A stretch of 64,000 bases of DNA from SZUA-547 sp963669315 (GTDB taxonomy: Bacteria; Pseudomonadota; Alphaproteobacteria; Rhodobacterales; Rhodobacteraceae). A model generated the notes under the pieces. That model saw only the letters and a program-made list of their open reading frames with translations. It searched no databases and was not told the origin of the DNA. The position numbers and the translations under genes were made by a program. Positions 16,090 to 23,904 of this stretch are shown here, piece by piece. Every line of letters begins with the position of its first letter. The first letter of the stretch is position 1. The stretch covers positions 3,100,001-3,164,000 of the forward strand of contig OY770021.1 in NCBI GenBank assembly GCA_963669315.1. The letters are read 5' to 3'.

Positions 16090-17877
16090 TTAGTCCGTCG
16101 AGACGTGCGAGACGTACTCATCCGGCGAATAGATATCGAGAATGTTCCAATGCCCGGTGGTGGGCGTCGGATTGTTCTTCATGGCGACATCCAGAACCGT
16201 CGGACGGCCGCTGGCGATGGCCGCCTGAAGCGCCGGAAGCAGCTCATCCGCCGACGAGACCCTGACGCCATCGGCACCGTAGGAGCGCGCGATTGCGGCA
16301 TAGTCCGGGCCGAATTCAGGCGCACCGGCTTTCCCTGGGAACGTGGTTCCGTAGGTCAGGCCGTAATGGGCTTTCTGAAGACCGGCGATGGTGCCGAATG
16401 CGTTGTTGTTCATGACCACCCAGATCACGCCCGCGCCCTGCTCAACTGCAGTGGCGAGGATCGCCGGGTTCTGACCGAAGCCGCCATCGCCGACCATCGA
16501 CACGACAACCCGGTCCGGAGCGGCGAGCTTCGCGCCGACCGCGCCCGGAGAACCAAAGCCCATGGTGGCGAAGCCGCCGGGCGTCAGGATCGTGTTCGGG
16601 GTCAGGCACGGGAACTGCTGGCCGATGCCGTTCTTGTTCCAGCCCACATCCGTGGTGATGAACGCGTCATCCGGCAGCGCCGTGCGCACATCCGCCAGAA
16701 TGCGCTCGGGCATCATGGGGAACGCGTCGCTGGTGGCGTTTCCGGTGTTCCGACCCGTGAACTCGGTGCGGAAGTCGGCGATCTTCTTGACCAGTTCCGG
16801 ACGGCTGAAGCCATCGGGATACATCTCACGCGCAACGCGGTTCAGCACCTTCAGCGCGGCTTTCGCATCCGCGACGACGCCCATGTCGACCGGGTAGTTG
16901 CGGCCGATTTCCTGCGGCTCGATGTCGAGATGGATCAGCTTGGAACCCGGAATATTGAAGGTGTAGCCCGGATACCAGGATGAACAATCCGCCTCTTTGA
17001 ACCGCGTGGCGATCGCAAAGATGGTGTCGGCGTTCAGACAAGCCTGGTTCACCAACTCGGTGCCCCAGAAGCCGGTCATGCCCATCACCAGCGGGTGCGC
17101 GTCCGACAGCATGCCCTTGCCCATAAGGCTGTGGGTCACCGGGATCTGCATGTGATCGACGAAATCTTGCAGCTCCTGGTTCGCCCGGGCCAGCGCGATA
17201 CCGCCGCCGACATGGATAACCGGGCGCTCGGCCTCAGCAAGCTGAGAGACGATCGAGCGCGCGGTCTCGTCGTCAATCGACGGCTTGGAGAGCGAACGCG
17301 CATTGCCGGCGATCCGGTCGAAGGTGGCGCTGTCGATCTTCTCAGAGAAGATATCCATCGGCACGTTGACCAGAACCGGGCCGGGCTGGCCGCTCTCAGC
17401 GAGATGGAACGCCTTCTCCAGAATCTCGGCCAGCAGATCGGCCCGGTCTACACGCCAGGAGCGCTTCACGAAGGGCCGGTAGATCTCGTACTGCGTGGCG
17501 TCGGCATGCAGGTTCACTTCCTGATGCGGATGCTTGCCGTAGTAGTGCGTCGGGATATCGCCTGCGATCACCACCATCGGGATGCAGTCCATCTGCGCGT
17601 TGGCGACACCGGTCGCGCAGTTGGTCAAACCCGGACTGAGATGCGACAGCACGACCGACGTCTTGCCGGTGACGCGCGCATAGCCGTCAGCCGCGTGGCT
17701 GGCGAACTGTTCATGCCGGTGGTTGACGAAATCGATCTTGCTTTCCGCCAGCGCCGCCAGGACCGCGATGTTGGTGTGTCCGCAAAGACCGAAGACATGT
17801 TCAACGCCGCGCCGCTCCAGAAAGTCGACGATGTGCTCGGCGCACGTCTTGGTGTCGGTAGTCGTTACTTCATCCAT
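16090..17877 (-). CDS. Thiamine pyrophosphate-dependent enzyme (acetolactate synthase-like superfamily)
   Basis: 595 residues with three domains in the POX/ALS order: N-terminal pyrimidine-binding domain with the cofactor-activating Glu56 (HRHEQFASHAADGYAR), central domain (about 200-340), and C-terminal pyrophosphate-binding domain with GDGGFGQ near 463 and NNNAFG about 27 residues on. The family cleaves or forms C-C bonds next to a carbonyl: 2-oxoacid decarboxylation, carboligation, or ring hydrolysis as in IolD. The gene starts four bases after the stop of a CoA-acylating aldehyde dehydrogenase, so an aldehyde product handed to that enzyme is a sensible inference. It is not close to sulfoacetaldehyde acetyltransferase or glyoxylate carboligase as I remember them. 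Substrate unknown. Confidence 0.85.
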   Translation of the reverse strand: MDEVTTTDTKTCAEHIVDFLERRGVEHVFGLCGHTNIAVLAALAESKIDFVNHRHEQFASHAADGYARVTGKTSVVLSHLSPGLTNCATGVANAQMDCIPMVVIAGDIPTHYYGKHPHQEVNLHADATQYEIYRPFVKRSWRVDRADLLAEILEKAFHLAESGQPGPVLVNVPMDIFSEKIDSATFDRIAGNARSLSKPSIDDETARSIVSQLAEAERPVIHVGGGIALARANQELQDFVDHMQIPVTHSLMGKGMLSDAHPLVMGMTGFWGTELVNQACLNADTIFAIATRFKEADCSSWYPGYTFNIPGSKLIHLDIEPQEIGRNYPVDMGVVADAKAALKVLNRVAREMYPDGFSRPELVKKIADFRTEFTGRNTGNATSDAFPMMPERILADVRTALPDDAFITTDVGWNKNGIGQQFPCLTPNTILTPGGFATMGFGSPGAVGAKLAAPDRVVVSMVGDGGFGQNPAILATAVEQGAGVIWVVMNNNAFGTIAGLQKAHYGLTYGTTFPGKAGAPEFGPDYAAIARSYGADGVRVSSADELLPALQAAIASGRPTVLDVAMKNNPTPTTGHWNILDIYSPDEYVSHVSTD

Positions 17878-17880
17878 GGG

Positions 17881-19290
17881 TTAGCCCGCCTCTGTGTTGT
17901 AGAATTCACCGAAGAGCTCTTCCTCAGACGGGCGATCCTCCGGAATCGGACGGCTGACCCAGGTCGTTTGCATGAAGTGCTTCAGCGAGACGTTTTCGTT
18001 GGTGATGTTGCCACCCCAGACGCCACAGCCGAGGCTGGAGGTCATGGGCATGCCGTTGGTCCAGGCGCCGGCATTCGCTTTCGACTGCGGCTGACGGACC
18101 ATCATGCGGCTGACGGGCGCAACGCGAGCCAGGGCGTCGATGTTCGCATCGTTGTGCGAATAGATGCCACAGGAGTGACCCGTACCACCGACGGCGTAGA
18201 TCTGGCGCACGATATCGAGACCATCCTCGAATGTGTCGAAGTGATAGAGCGCCATCAGCGTGGTCAGCTTCTCTTTGCAGAACTTGTGCTCGTAGCCGAT
18301 CTTGCCCTGGTTCTCGACCATCAGGAACTTGCGGTCCTCGGGGATCTCGAAGCCGGCTTCCTTGGCGGTCTGCTGCGGACGGCAGGCGATCGTCTCGAAG
18401 GTGCGGTTGCCCTTCTCGTTGAACATCGCCTTTTCGACCGCCGCCGCTTCTTCCGCGTTGCAGAGATAGCCGCCTTCGGCCTCCAGAGCCTTGATCATGT
18501 CCTGATAGACGGACTTCTGGATGATGATGTTGCCGTCTGCCGAGCAACCCGAACCGAAGTCAGACGTCTTCGAAATGCGGGTGTTCTGCGCTGCGATGTC
18601 CAGATCGGCCGTTTCGTCAATGACCATGGTCGAGTTGCCTGCGCCAACGCCATAAGCCGGCTTGCCGGAGCTGTAGGCCGCCTGCACCATTGGCTTGCCG
18701 CCGGTGGCCATGGTCAGGTCACACTCGGACATCAGGTGCTGGGTGAGCGGAATAGACGGGTTGGTGACGATCTGGAACAGATCCTCAGGCGCGCCGACCT
18801 TCTTACAGGCCGCGCGCATGACGTCGACCATCTCGGACGAAGTGCCGACGGTGCGCGGGTGGGGCGAGAAGATCACCGCATTGCCAGCGTTCGCGGAGTA
18901 GACGCCGGTCACAGGCGGCGTCATCGCCGGGTTGGTCATCGGCACCAGAGAGGCGATCACGCCAACAGGCTTGGCGTATTTGACGATGCCCTTCTCCGGA
19001 AGCTCCTCAACGATGCCCGTGCTCTTCTGGCGGAGCGTGTCGCGAAGGACCATATGGATCTTGAAGCGCTTGGCCGGACGGCCGTCACGATCGCCGATCG
19101 TGCTCTCATCGACGCCCTGCTGCGCGAGGCGGGTGAACGTCTTCTCGTTGCCCGCGTACCAACCGATCGACTGGGCGAGGCGGTCGAGATCCTCCTGAGA
19201 CCAATCTTCGATCTCTTTTATCGCCGCGCGCGCGCGGGCGATCATATCGGCGACTTGCGCCCGGTCTTCGTCTCTTAATCCGAAAGCCAT
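17881..19290 (-). CDS. CoA-acylating aldehyde dehydrogenase family protein
   Basis: 469 residues. NAD-binding and catalytic domains of the aldehyde dehydrogenase superfamily with features of the acylating branch: GVIASLVPMTNPAMTP, GAGNSTMVIDETAD and the nucleophile Cys249 in FGSGCSADGN. This branch oxidises an aldehyde to an acyl-CoA; relatives include sulfoacetaldehyde and acetaldehyde/propionaldehyde dehydrogenases. The general-base Glu of hydrolytic enzymes is not evident. It lies between the TIM-barrel gene and the TPP enzyme in one minus-strand operon. The start at 19290 follows AGGAG; a longer frame to 19302 lacks support. Product acyl-CoA unknown. Confidence 0.86.
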   Translation of the reverse strand: MAFGLRDEDRAQVADMIARARAAIKEIEDWSQEDLDRLAQSIGWYAGNEKTFTRLAQQGVDESTIGDRDGRPAKRFKIHMVLRDTLRQKSTGIVEELPEKGIVKYAKPVGVIASLVPMTNPAMTPPVTGVYSANAGNAVIFSPHPRTVGTSSEMVDVMRAACKKVGAPEDLFQIVTNPSIPLTQHLMSECDLTMATGGKPMVQAAYSSGKPAYGVGAGNSTMVIDETADLDIAAQNTRISKTSDFGSGCSADGNIIIQKSVYQDMIKALEAEGGYLCNAEEAAAVEKAMFNEKGNRTFETIACRPQQTAKEAGFEIPEDRKFLMVENQGKIGYEHKFCKEKLTTLMALYHFDTFEDGLDIVRQIYAVGGTGHSCGIYSHNDANIDALARVAPVSRMMVRQPQSKANAGAWTNGMPMTSSLGCGVWGGNITNENVSLKHFMQTTWVSRPIPEDRPSEEELFGEFYNTEAG

Positions 19291-19334
19291 AGTTCTCCTC
19301 ACTTTTTAGTTGATTTACTTCGCCGTTATCGGCG

Positions 19335-20201
19335 CTACGCGTTAACTTTGCTTCGCAGGTCGTCCAAGACTTCCTTCGCCGTCTTGAGGCAACGTCGCGC
19401 ATGGCCTTCATAGCCATGCTCCCGCGCTCGTGGACGGTTCGGCAGTTCGATGGAATAAACGACCGGCGGAAGGCGTTCAACGATCGCCTTGAAATCGATG
19501 CAGCCCCATCCGGGATAGAGGCGGTGGTCCCGCACGACTTGAAGCATTCCCTCGTGGTTTTCCGGGATGCCCGGCATCAGATCGGCGATATGAATGAACT
19601 TGAACCAGTTCACCGGCAGGCCTTCGAACTCCTCGACGGTGGTGTGGGACAGATGCGTATACATCGTATCGACGAGGACGCCTGCGTTGGGCCGGTTCGC
19701 AGCCTTCAGAATGTCGATCACGGCGTTCAGCGTCGGCAGGCGCGAGAACGACGGATACTCGAGCGAGACCGAGATGCCGTACTTGGCGCCGAGGTCGCAG
19801 ATCTCGCCGAATTTCTCCACGACATAGTCACGGTCGTCCGTCCGGCTGGTCCACGCGCTGGAGATCATCTGCTTCGCGCCCATCTCCGCGCCAAGCGCAA
19901 AGGCAGGCTCATACGCGCTGACGTCGCAGTTGTCCGTGATGCGAGCAAGCTCAATGTCATGCACTTCCAGACCGGTGGCCCGCAGCGCGATCTTCGTCGC
20001 CTGCACCATGTCTTTATCGAGGGGGTCGATTGGACTTTCCCCCGGTACGCCCATCTGAGCCAGGCGCGGACTAACATAGTCATACCCGGCGCGCGCGGCG
20101 ATATAGACCAGCTCCGGAACAGAGCAGTCCAGCAACGTTAAGTGACCAAGAGAATAACGGGGAGTAAATTCTACAGTCCCAGCGGCCGTATCAGCGCTCA
20201 T
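19335..20201 (-). CDS. Sugar phosphate isomerase/epimerase family TIM-barrel protein
   Basis: 288 residues of the AP endonuclease 2 superfamily, which includes inosose dehydratase IolE, hydroxypyruvate isomerase and dehydroshikimate dehydratase. The metal ligands appear intact: Glu in VSLEYPSFS, Asp in GVLVDTMYTHLS, His in KFIHIADLM and Glu in YSIELPNRP. This contrasts with the degenerate barrel of the 5008 gene and makes it a candidate for the dehydration or isomerisation step of the island. It is the first gene of the minus-strand operon with the aldehyde dehydrogenase and TPP enzyme. The ATG at 20201 has GAGAGG at proper distance; the ATG at 20207 abuts that site, so it is less likely. Confidence 0.87.
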   Translation of the reverse strand: MSADTAAGTVEFTPRYSLGHLTLLDCSVPELVYIAARAGYDYVSPRLAQMGVPGESPIDPLDKDMVQATKIALRATGLEVHDIELARITDNCDVSAYEPAFALGAEMGAKQMISSAWTSRTDDRDYVVEKFGEICDLGAKYGISVSLEYPSFSRLPTLNAVIDILKAANRPNAGVLVDTMYTHLSHTTVEEFEGLPVNWFKFIHIADLMPGIPENHEGMLQVVRDHRLYPGWGCIDFKAIVERLPPVVYSIELPNRPRAREHGYEGHARRCLKTAKEVLDDLRSKVNA

Positions 20202-20249
20202 GCCCATCCTCTCGAAAGCGGAATCCCAGAATCAGTCGAAGCATGTTTT

Positions 20250-20263
20250 ATATGATATTTTGA
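20250..20263. promoter_or_regulatory. Exact copy of the aroQ-side operator core
   Basis: ATATGATATTTTGA matches 10462-10475 base for base. It lies 49 bases upstream of the TIM-barrel gene start in the divergent region facing the TRAP operon. A chance match of 14 bases between two promoter gaps of the same island is unlikely, although both gaps are AT-rich. Confidence 0.55.
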
Positions 20264-20283
20264 GAATTTCCAGCCCAATGATT

Positions 20284-20305
20284 TTTATATACGGCGATAT
20301 ATAAA
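20284..20305. promoter_or_regulatory. 22-bp perfect inverted repeat in the TRAP promoter region
   Basis: TTTATATA-CGGCGA-TATATAAA has perfect 8-base arms. With the operator core at 20250 it occupies the 382-base divergent gap 20202-20583, the remainder of which (20306-20583) holds no gene I recognise. A CAAAATATATGG stretch near 20454 is a weaker relative. Confidence 0.5.
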
Positions 20306-20583
20306 AGATAAGATGATATGCTGATTGCGCTAAGATCAAGTGACACATTCAGCATAGCGCCGCCAGCACCCGGCCTGTGTGGCGCATCGACCCGTGAGGC
20401 CGTGTTCCACAATGCATTATCCGCCAACGCTCAAATTATGAACGATGATTCGCAAAATATATGGCATATTGGCGAAATCTATAAGAAATTGGAAATAGAC
20501 TTTGATTCATGGTTTGGCCCATGTTATCTGACGGCGATTCTGGTGACAAACAAGAATCTTGAACCTTTAGGGAGATCCACCAA

Positions 20584-21588
20584 ATGACCAAACTAACCCG
20601 AAGAAACATGCTTGCGGCCGCAACCGCGGCGCTGGCCATTTCCTGCACCTCGGCCGCCATGGCCGCCGACAAAATCGAGCTGCGCCTGTCTTCGTCCGGC
20701 TCCGAGACCGATCAGCGCTCTGTCGCCCTGCTTGAGAAGTTCGGCCCGGGCGTCGCCGAGATCGCCGACTTCGTGCCGGCCTTCAACTCGACTCTGTTCG
20801 CACAGGGCACCGAGCTTGAGGCCATCGCTCGCGGCAACCTCGAAATGTCGATCACCTCGGCGCAGGAGCTTGCTGAGTTCTTCCCTGAGTTCTCAATCTT
20901 TACCGCCGGCTATGTCCATCAGGACGCGGCGCATCAGGTTGCTGTCTTCAACGATCCGCTGATGGAACCGTTCAAGCAGAAAGTCGAAGACGAGCTGGGC
21001 GTCAAGCTTCTCTCGGTCATGTATCTCGGCCGTCGTCAGGTTAACCTGCGTCAGGGCAAGGACGAGCTGACGGTTAGCACCCCGGCCGATCTCGACGGAG
21101 TTCAGCTGCGCATGCCGGGCACCGACGCTTGGCAGTTCCTGGGCAAGGCCCTTGGCGCCTCGCCGACTCCGATGGCGTTCGCCGAGGTCTACACCGCGCT
21201 GTCGACCGGCGCTGTCGATGGGCAGGACAACCCGCTGCCGACCGTGGTTGACGCGAAGTTCTATGAGGTGACCAAGCAGATCGTCCTGACGTCGCACCTG
21301 GTTGACCTGAACTACATCGCTTTCTCGAAAGAGGTCTGGGACGGTCTTGACGCGGATCAGCAGGCGACGATTCAGGCCGCTGCGGACGCAACAGCCGAGT
21401 TTGGCCGTACGAACCAGCTGGCGAAAGAGGAAGAGCTGGTCTCGTTCCTGACCGAGCAGGGCCTCGACGTTTACGAGCCGGATCTCGCCGCGTTCCGTAC
21501 TCAGGTGCAGTCGATGTATCTCGAGAGCGATTTCGCCGGCGACTGGCCGGAAGGCGTTCTGGAGAAGATCAACTCGCTCGGCAACTGA
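20584..21588 (+). CDS. dctP: TRAP transporter solute-binding protein DctP
   Basis: 334 residues with an N-terminal export signal (MTKLTRRNMLAAATAALAIS..., cleavage near AMA-AD, residues 26-28) that contains an RR pair, so either Sec or Tat export is possible. The mature part is a typical DctP periplasmic binding protein. Conserved motifs are GRRQVNLRQGKDELTVSTP, LDGVQLRMPG and TALSTGAVDGQDNPLP, with the Arg of RMPG normally gripping a carboxylate. It captures the organic-acid substrate of the island for the DctQM permease. GGGAGATCC precedes the start. The substrate is inferred to be an acid from this Arg; its identity is unknown. Confidence 0.92.
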   Translation: MTKLTRRNMLAAATAALAISCTSAAMAADKIELRLSSSGSETDQRSVALLEKFGPGVAEIADFVPAFNSTLFAQGTELEAIARGNLEMSITSAQELAEFFPEFSIFTAGYVHQDAAHQVAVFNDPLMEPFKQKVEDELGVKLLSVMYLGRRQVNLRQGKDELTVSTPADLDGVQLRMPGTDAWQFLGKALGASPTPMAFAEVYTALSTGAVDGQDNPLPTVVDAKFYEVTKQIVLTSHLVDLNYIAFSKEVWDGLDADQQATIQAAADATAEFGRTNQLAKEEELVSFLTEQGLDVYEPDLAAFRTQVQSMYLESDFAGDWPEGVLEKINSLGN

Positions 21589-21590
21589 TC

Positions 21591-21771
21591 CTCCGTAGCT
21601 AAAAAATGTTCCTCGGGGGGGAAGAAATTGAGCGGTCCGTGCGCTCGATATCTGACCCCCCCGTTGCTGAATAGACTGTTCCTCGGGGGGAAAGAAACTG
21701 AGCGGTCCGTGCGCTCGGTATTTGGCCCCTCGTAGCTGGAAATACTGTTCCTCGGGGGGAATAAGAAATTG
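21591..21771 (+). repeat. Tandem 68/69-bp repeat in the dctP-dctQ gap
   Basis: Three units start with GTAGCT or GTTGCT at 21595, 21663 and 21732. Each contains TGTTCCTCGGGGGG, AAGAAA(T/C)TGAGC, and in the first two units GGTCCGTGCGCTCG followed by a C-run. The third unit diverges right after TTGAGC, which is the start of dctQ. The repeat therefore duplicates the ribosome-binding site and TTG start of dctQ. GAGCG-N7-CGCTC in units one and two can form a short RNA hairpin. Likely consequences are altered dctQM translation or transcript stability; this is inference. Confidence 0.85.
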
Positions 21772-22275
21772 AGCCAACTATCAAAATTGTTCACTAGAGG
21801 AGCAGAGGCCATCTCCGCAGCCATGCTTGCGGCGATGTTCCTCACCTTCCTCTTGCAGATCTTCTCAAGGTACGTCCTTGCTGAGCCTCTGGGCTGGACG
21901 CTTGAACTGTGCCTGGTGCTGTGGGTCTGGATCGTGTTCTTCGGCAACGCCTTCATTGTGCGTGAAAGAGACCACGTCACTTTCGACATCTTCTATCTCG
22001 CCGCTCCGGCCCCTGTACGTAAGGTGCTCGCGCTGATCGCCGCAGCGGCCATTGTCATCGGGTTCGGCATTGCTTTGCTGCCGACGCTGGACTGGATCGA
22101 CTTCTACAAAATCAAGAAAAGCCCGACGCTGAAGATCCCGCTTCGCACCGTCTACTCAATTTACGGCGTCTTCATGATCATCATCATCGCACGATATGCG
22201 TTGCGCTTCGTTCAGATCGTGCGCAAAGGGCCGCCTGACCACGCTCATGTCATTCATACGGGAGAAGAAGGATGA
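21769..22275 (+). CDS. dctQ: TRAP transporter small permease DctQ
   Basis: 168 residues with four predicted membrane helices (about 15-38, 50-70, 88-110, 125-148), the DctQ fold. It includes FSRYVLAEPLGWTLEL and a conserved RERDHVTFD segment between helices. It joins DctM to move solute with a sodium gradient. The start is TTG at 21769, eight bases after GGGGGGA; no ATG lies at a suitable place, and the upstream repeat contains two further copies of this initiation region. It overlaps dctM by four bases. Confidence 0.9.
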   Translation: MSQLSKLFTRGAEAISAAMLAAMFLTFLLQIFSRYVLAEPLGWTLELCLVLWVWIVFFGNAFIVRERDHVTFDIFYLAAPAPVRKVLALIAAAAIVIGFGIALLPTLDWIDFYKIKKSPTLKIPLRTVYSIYGVFMIIIIARYALRFVQIVRKGPPDHAHVIHTGEEG

Positions 22276-23567
22276 GCATGGAATTTGCGCTCTGCCTGAT
22301 CGCAATGTTCGGGCTCGCCGGCATCGGCACGCCGATCGGCTTTTCCATCCTGATCGCCTGTATCGTCTATATGGGCGCCGCCGGTCTGGACACCGCGCTT
22401 GTGGGTGAGAAGATCGTCGTCGGTCTCTACAAAAGCTTCATCCTGCTGGCTGTTCCGCTGTTCATCGTCGCTGCGAACATCATGAACGCCGGCACGATCT
22501 CGGACCGATTGCTGGCGTTCTGCGTCGCCGCCGTCGGCCGCTTCCGCGGCGGGCTGGGACATGTGAACGTCGTCGCCTCGCTGATCTTCTCAGGCATGTC
22601 CGGATCCGCGGTGGCGGATGCGGCGGGCATCGGCAAGATCATCATCGAGATGATGACCAAGGGCGGGCGCTACAGCCCGGGATATGCGGCCGCAATCACC
22701 GCCGCTTCGGCCACGATCGGCCCGATCATCCCGCCGTCGATCCCGATGGTGCTCTACGCGCTGGTGTCCAACAGCTCGATTGGCGCCCTGTTCCTCGCCG
22801 GCATCGTTCCCGGTCTGGTCATGGGTGTCGTGCTGATGGGAATGAACACCTATCTCTCTACCAAGCGCGGCTTTGCGCTGGAGGAGCCGGTGCCGCTTAA
22901 GGAACTTCCTGGCCACGCGCTGAACGCGTTCCCGGCCCTGATGATGCCCGTGATTCTGCTTTACGGCATCTATGGCGGCGTCACCACGCCGACCGAGGCC
23001 GCCGCCGTCGCCGCGGCTTATGCGCTGCTGCTCGCGGCGGTGCTCTACCGAGCTCTGACGTTCAAGGCGCTTTACAGCATCCTTGTGGAAAGCGCGCGGG
23101 CCTCAGCCGCAGTTGGCGTCGTCATCGGTGGCGCGTTGATCCTGAACTACGTCGTCGTCACGGAGAATATTCCGGGAATGATGTCGGCAGCGTTGGTTGG
23201 GCTTGATGTTAACCCGCTGGTGTTCCTGCTGGGCGTGAACCTTCTGGTTCTGGCGCTTGGCTGCGTTCTGGACGCCACGACCATCATCCTGGTGATTATC
23301 CCGCTGTTCATCCCGTCATGCCGCGAGCTTGGCATCGATCTGGTGCACTTCGGCGTTCTCGTCGTCGTCAACAGCATGATCGGCCTGATCACGCCGCCCT
23401 ATGGCATTCTTCTGTTCGTGATCAACGCCGTCACCGGCATCGAGCTGAAGGAAATCATCAGAGAGGTCTGGGCCTTCCTGGCGGTGCTGATCGCGGCGCT
23501 TCTGCTGCTGCTGTTCGTGCCCGATATCGTGCTGTGGCTGCCGCGCATGTTTGGATACGAGGGCTAA
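22272..23567 (+). CDS. dctM: TRAP transporter large permease DctM
   Basis: 431 residues, strongly hydrophobic with about 12 membrane spans. DctM signatures include GMSGSAVADAAGIGKIIIEMMTKGG (seen around residues 105-130), ATIGPIIPPSIPMVLYA and GCVLDATTIILVIIPLF. It forms the transport channel of the TRAP system. ATGA overlap with dctQ shows translational coupling. Followed by an intrinsic terminator, so the operon is dctPQM only. Confidence 0.93.
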   Translation: MSMEFALCLIAMFGLAGIGTPIGFSILIACIVYMGAAGLDTALVGEKIVVGLYKSFILLAVPLFIVAANIMNAGTISDRLLAFCVAAVGRFRGGLGHVNVVASLIFSGMSGSAVADAAGIGKIIIEMMTKGGRYSPGYAAAITAASATIGPIIPPSIPMVLYALVSNSSIGALFLAGIVPGLVMGVVLMGMNTYLSTKRGFALEEPVPLKELPGHALNAFPALMMPVILLYGIYGGVTTPTEAAAVAAAYALLLAAVLYRALTFKALYSILVESARASAAVGVVIGGALILNYVVVTENIPGMMSAALVGLDVNPLVFLLGVNLLVLALGCVLDATTIILVIIPLFIPSCRELGIDLVHFGVLVVVNSMIGLITPPYGILLFVINAVTGIELKEIIREVWAFLAVLIAALLLLLFVPDIVLWLPRMFGYEG

Positions 23568-23601
23568 TTCGCGCCAGCGACCTGAACCAATCGAACAAAG
23601 G

Positions 23602-23638
23602 CCAATCCCGGCGGCGCCGGGGTTGGTCATTTTTTTTT
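23602..23638 (+). terminator. Intrinsic terminator of the TRAP operon
   Basis: CCAATCCCGGC (23602-23612) and GCCGGGGTTGG (23616-23626) pair over 11 bases with one G-T wobble and a 3-base loop. After TCA comes a T-run (23630-23638). The remaining 23639-23904 gap before nosR shows no gene. Confidence 0.9.
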
Positions 23639-23840
23639 GAACGGCTCTTATGATCAGTGACGCGAGCGAATAGGGCGGGAGGGGTTCTTCTTCTTGCCGC
23701 GCCTTCCTGAACGACGACACTGCCGTTTGTCGGGTACATCCCGGCGGAGTCGCGTCCGAGAGAATGGCGCAACCACCGAATTCGACCGGATACGCGTGAG
23801 TACACGCGCTATCTGAGTGTCAATCAATTCGGCCTGCACT

Positions 23841-23854
23841 TAATCGATGTCAAG
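23841..23854 (+). promoter_or_regulatory. FNR/NnrR-like box upstream of nosR
   Basis: TTAATCGATGTCAA fits the FNR/Nnr pattern TTGAT/C-N4-A/GTCAA, with one half perfect (GTCAA) and one mismatch in the other (TTAAT). It sits 50 bases before the nosR start. Oxygen or nitric-oxide control of nos operons by such regulators is established in relatives; this site is inferred. Confidence 0.4.
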
Positions 23855-23904
23855 GCGAGGCCGCGCCGAATCCCCCAAGTTTCCCAGTGAATCAAGGGGA
23901 TCTT

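Noticed and set aside
17095..19278. A 727-codon plus-strand frame opposite the TPP enzyme and aldehyde dehydrogenase
   Set aside because: Arg/Asp/Val-rich composition typical of antisense shadows, and both minus-strand genes are certain by motif.
16090..19290. Considered a sulfoacetaldehyde (taurine/isethionate) pathway from the acylating aldehyde dehydrogenase and TPP enzyme
   Set aside because: The TPP enzyme does not resemble Xsc as I know it, and no sulfonate-specific genes are present; the inositol-like reading fits the neighbours better, though the aldehyde dehydrogenase alone could be of that type.
21591..21771. Repeat units considered as a mobile element remnant or small coding genes
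   Set aside because: No transposase or terminal repeats. The short frames in the units change sense between copies, and the third copy simply becomes the dctQ start.
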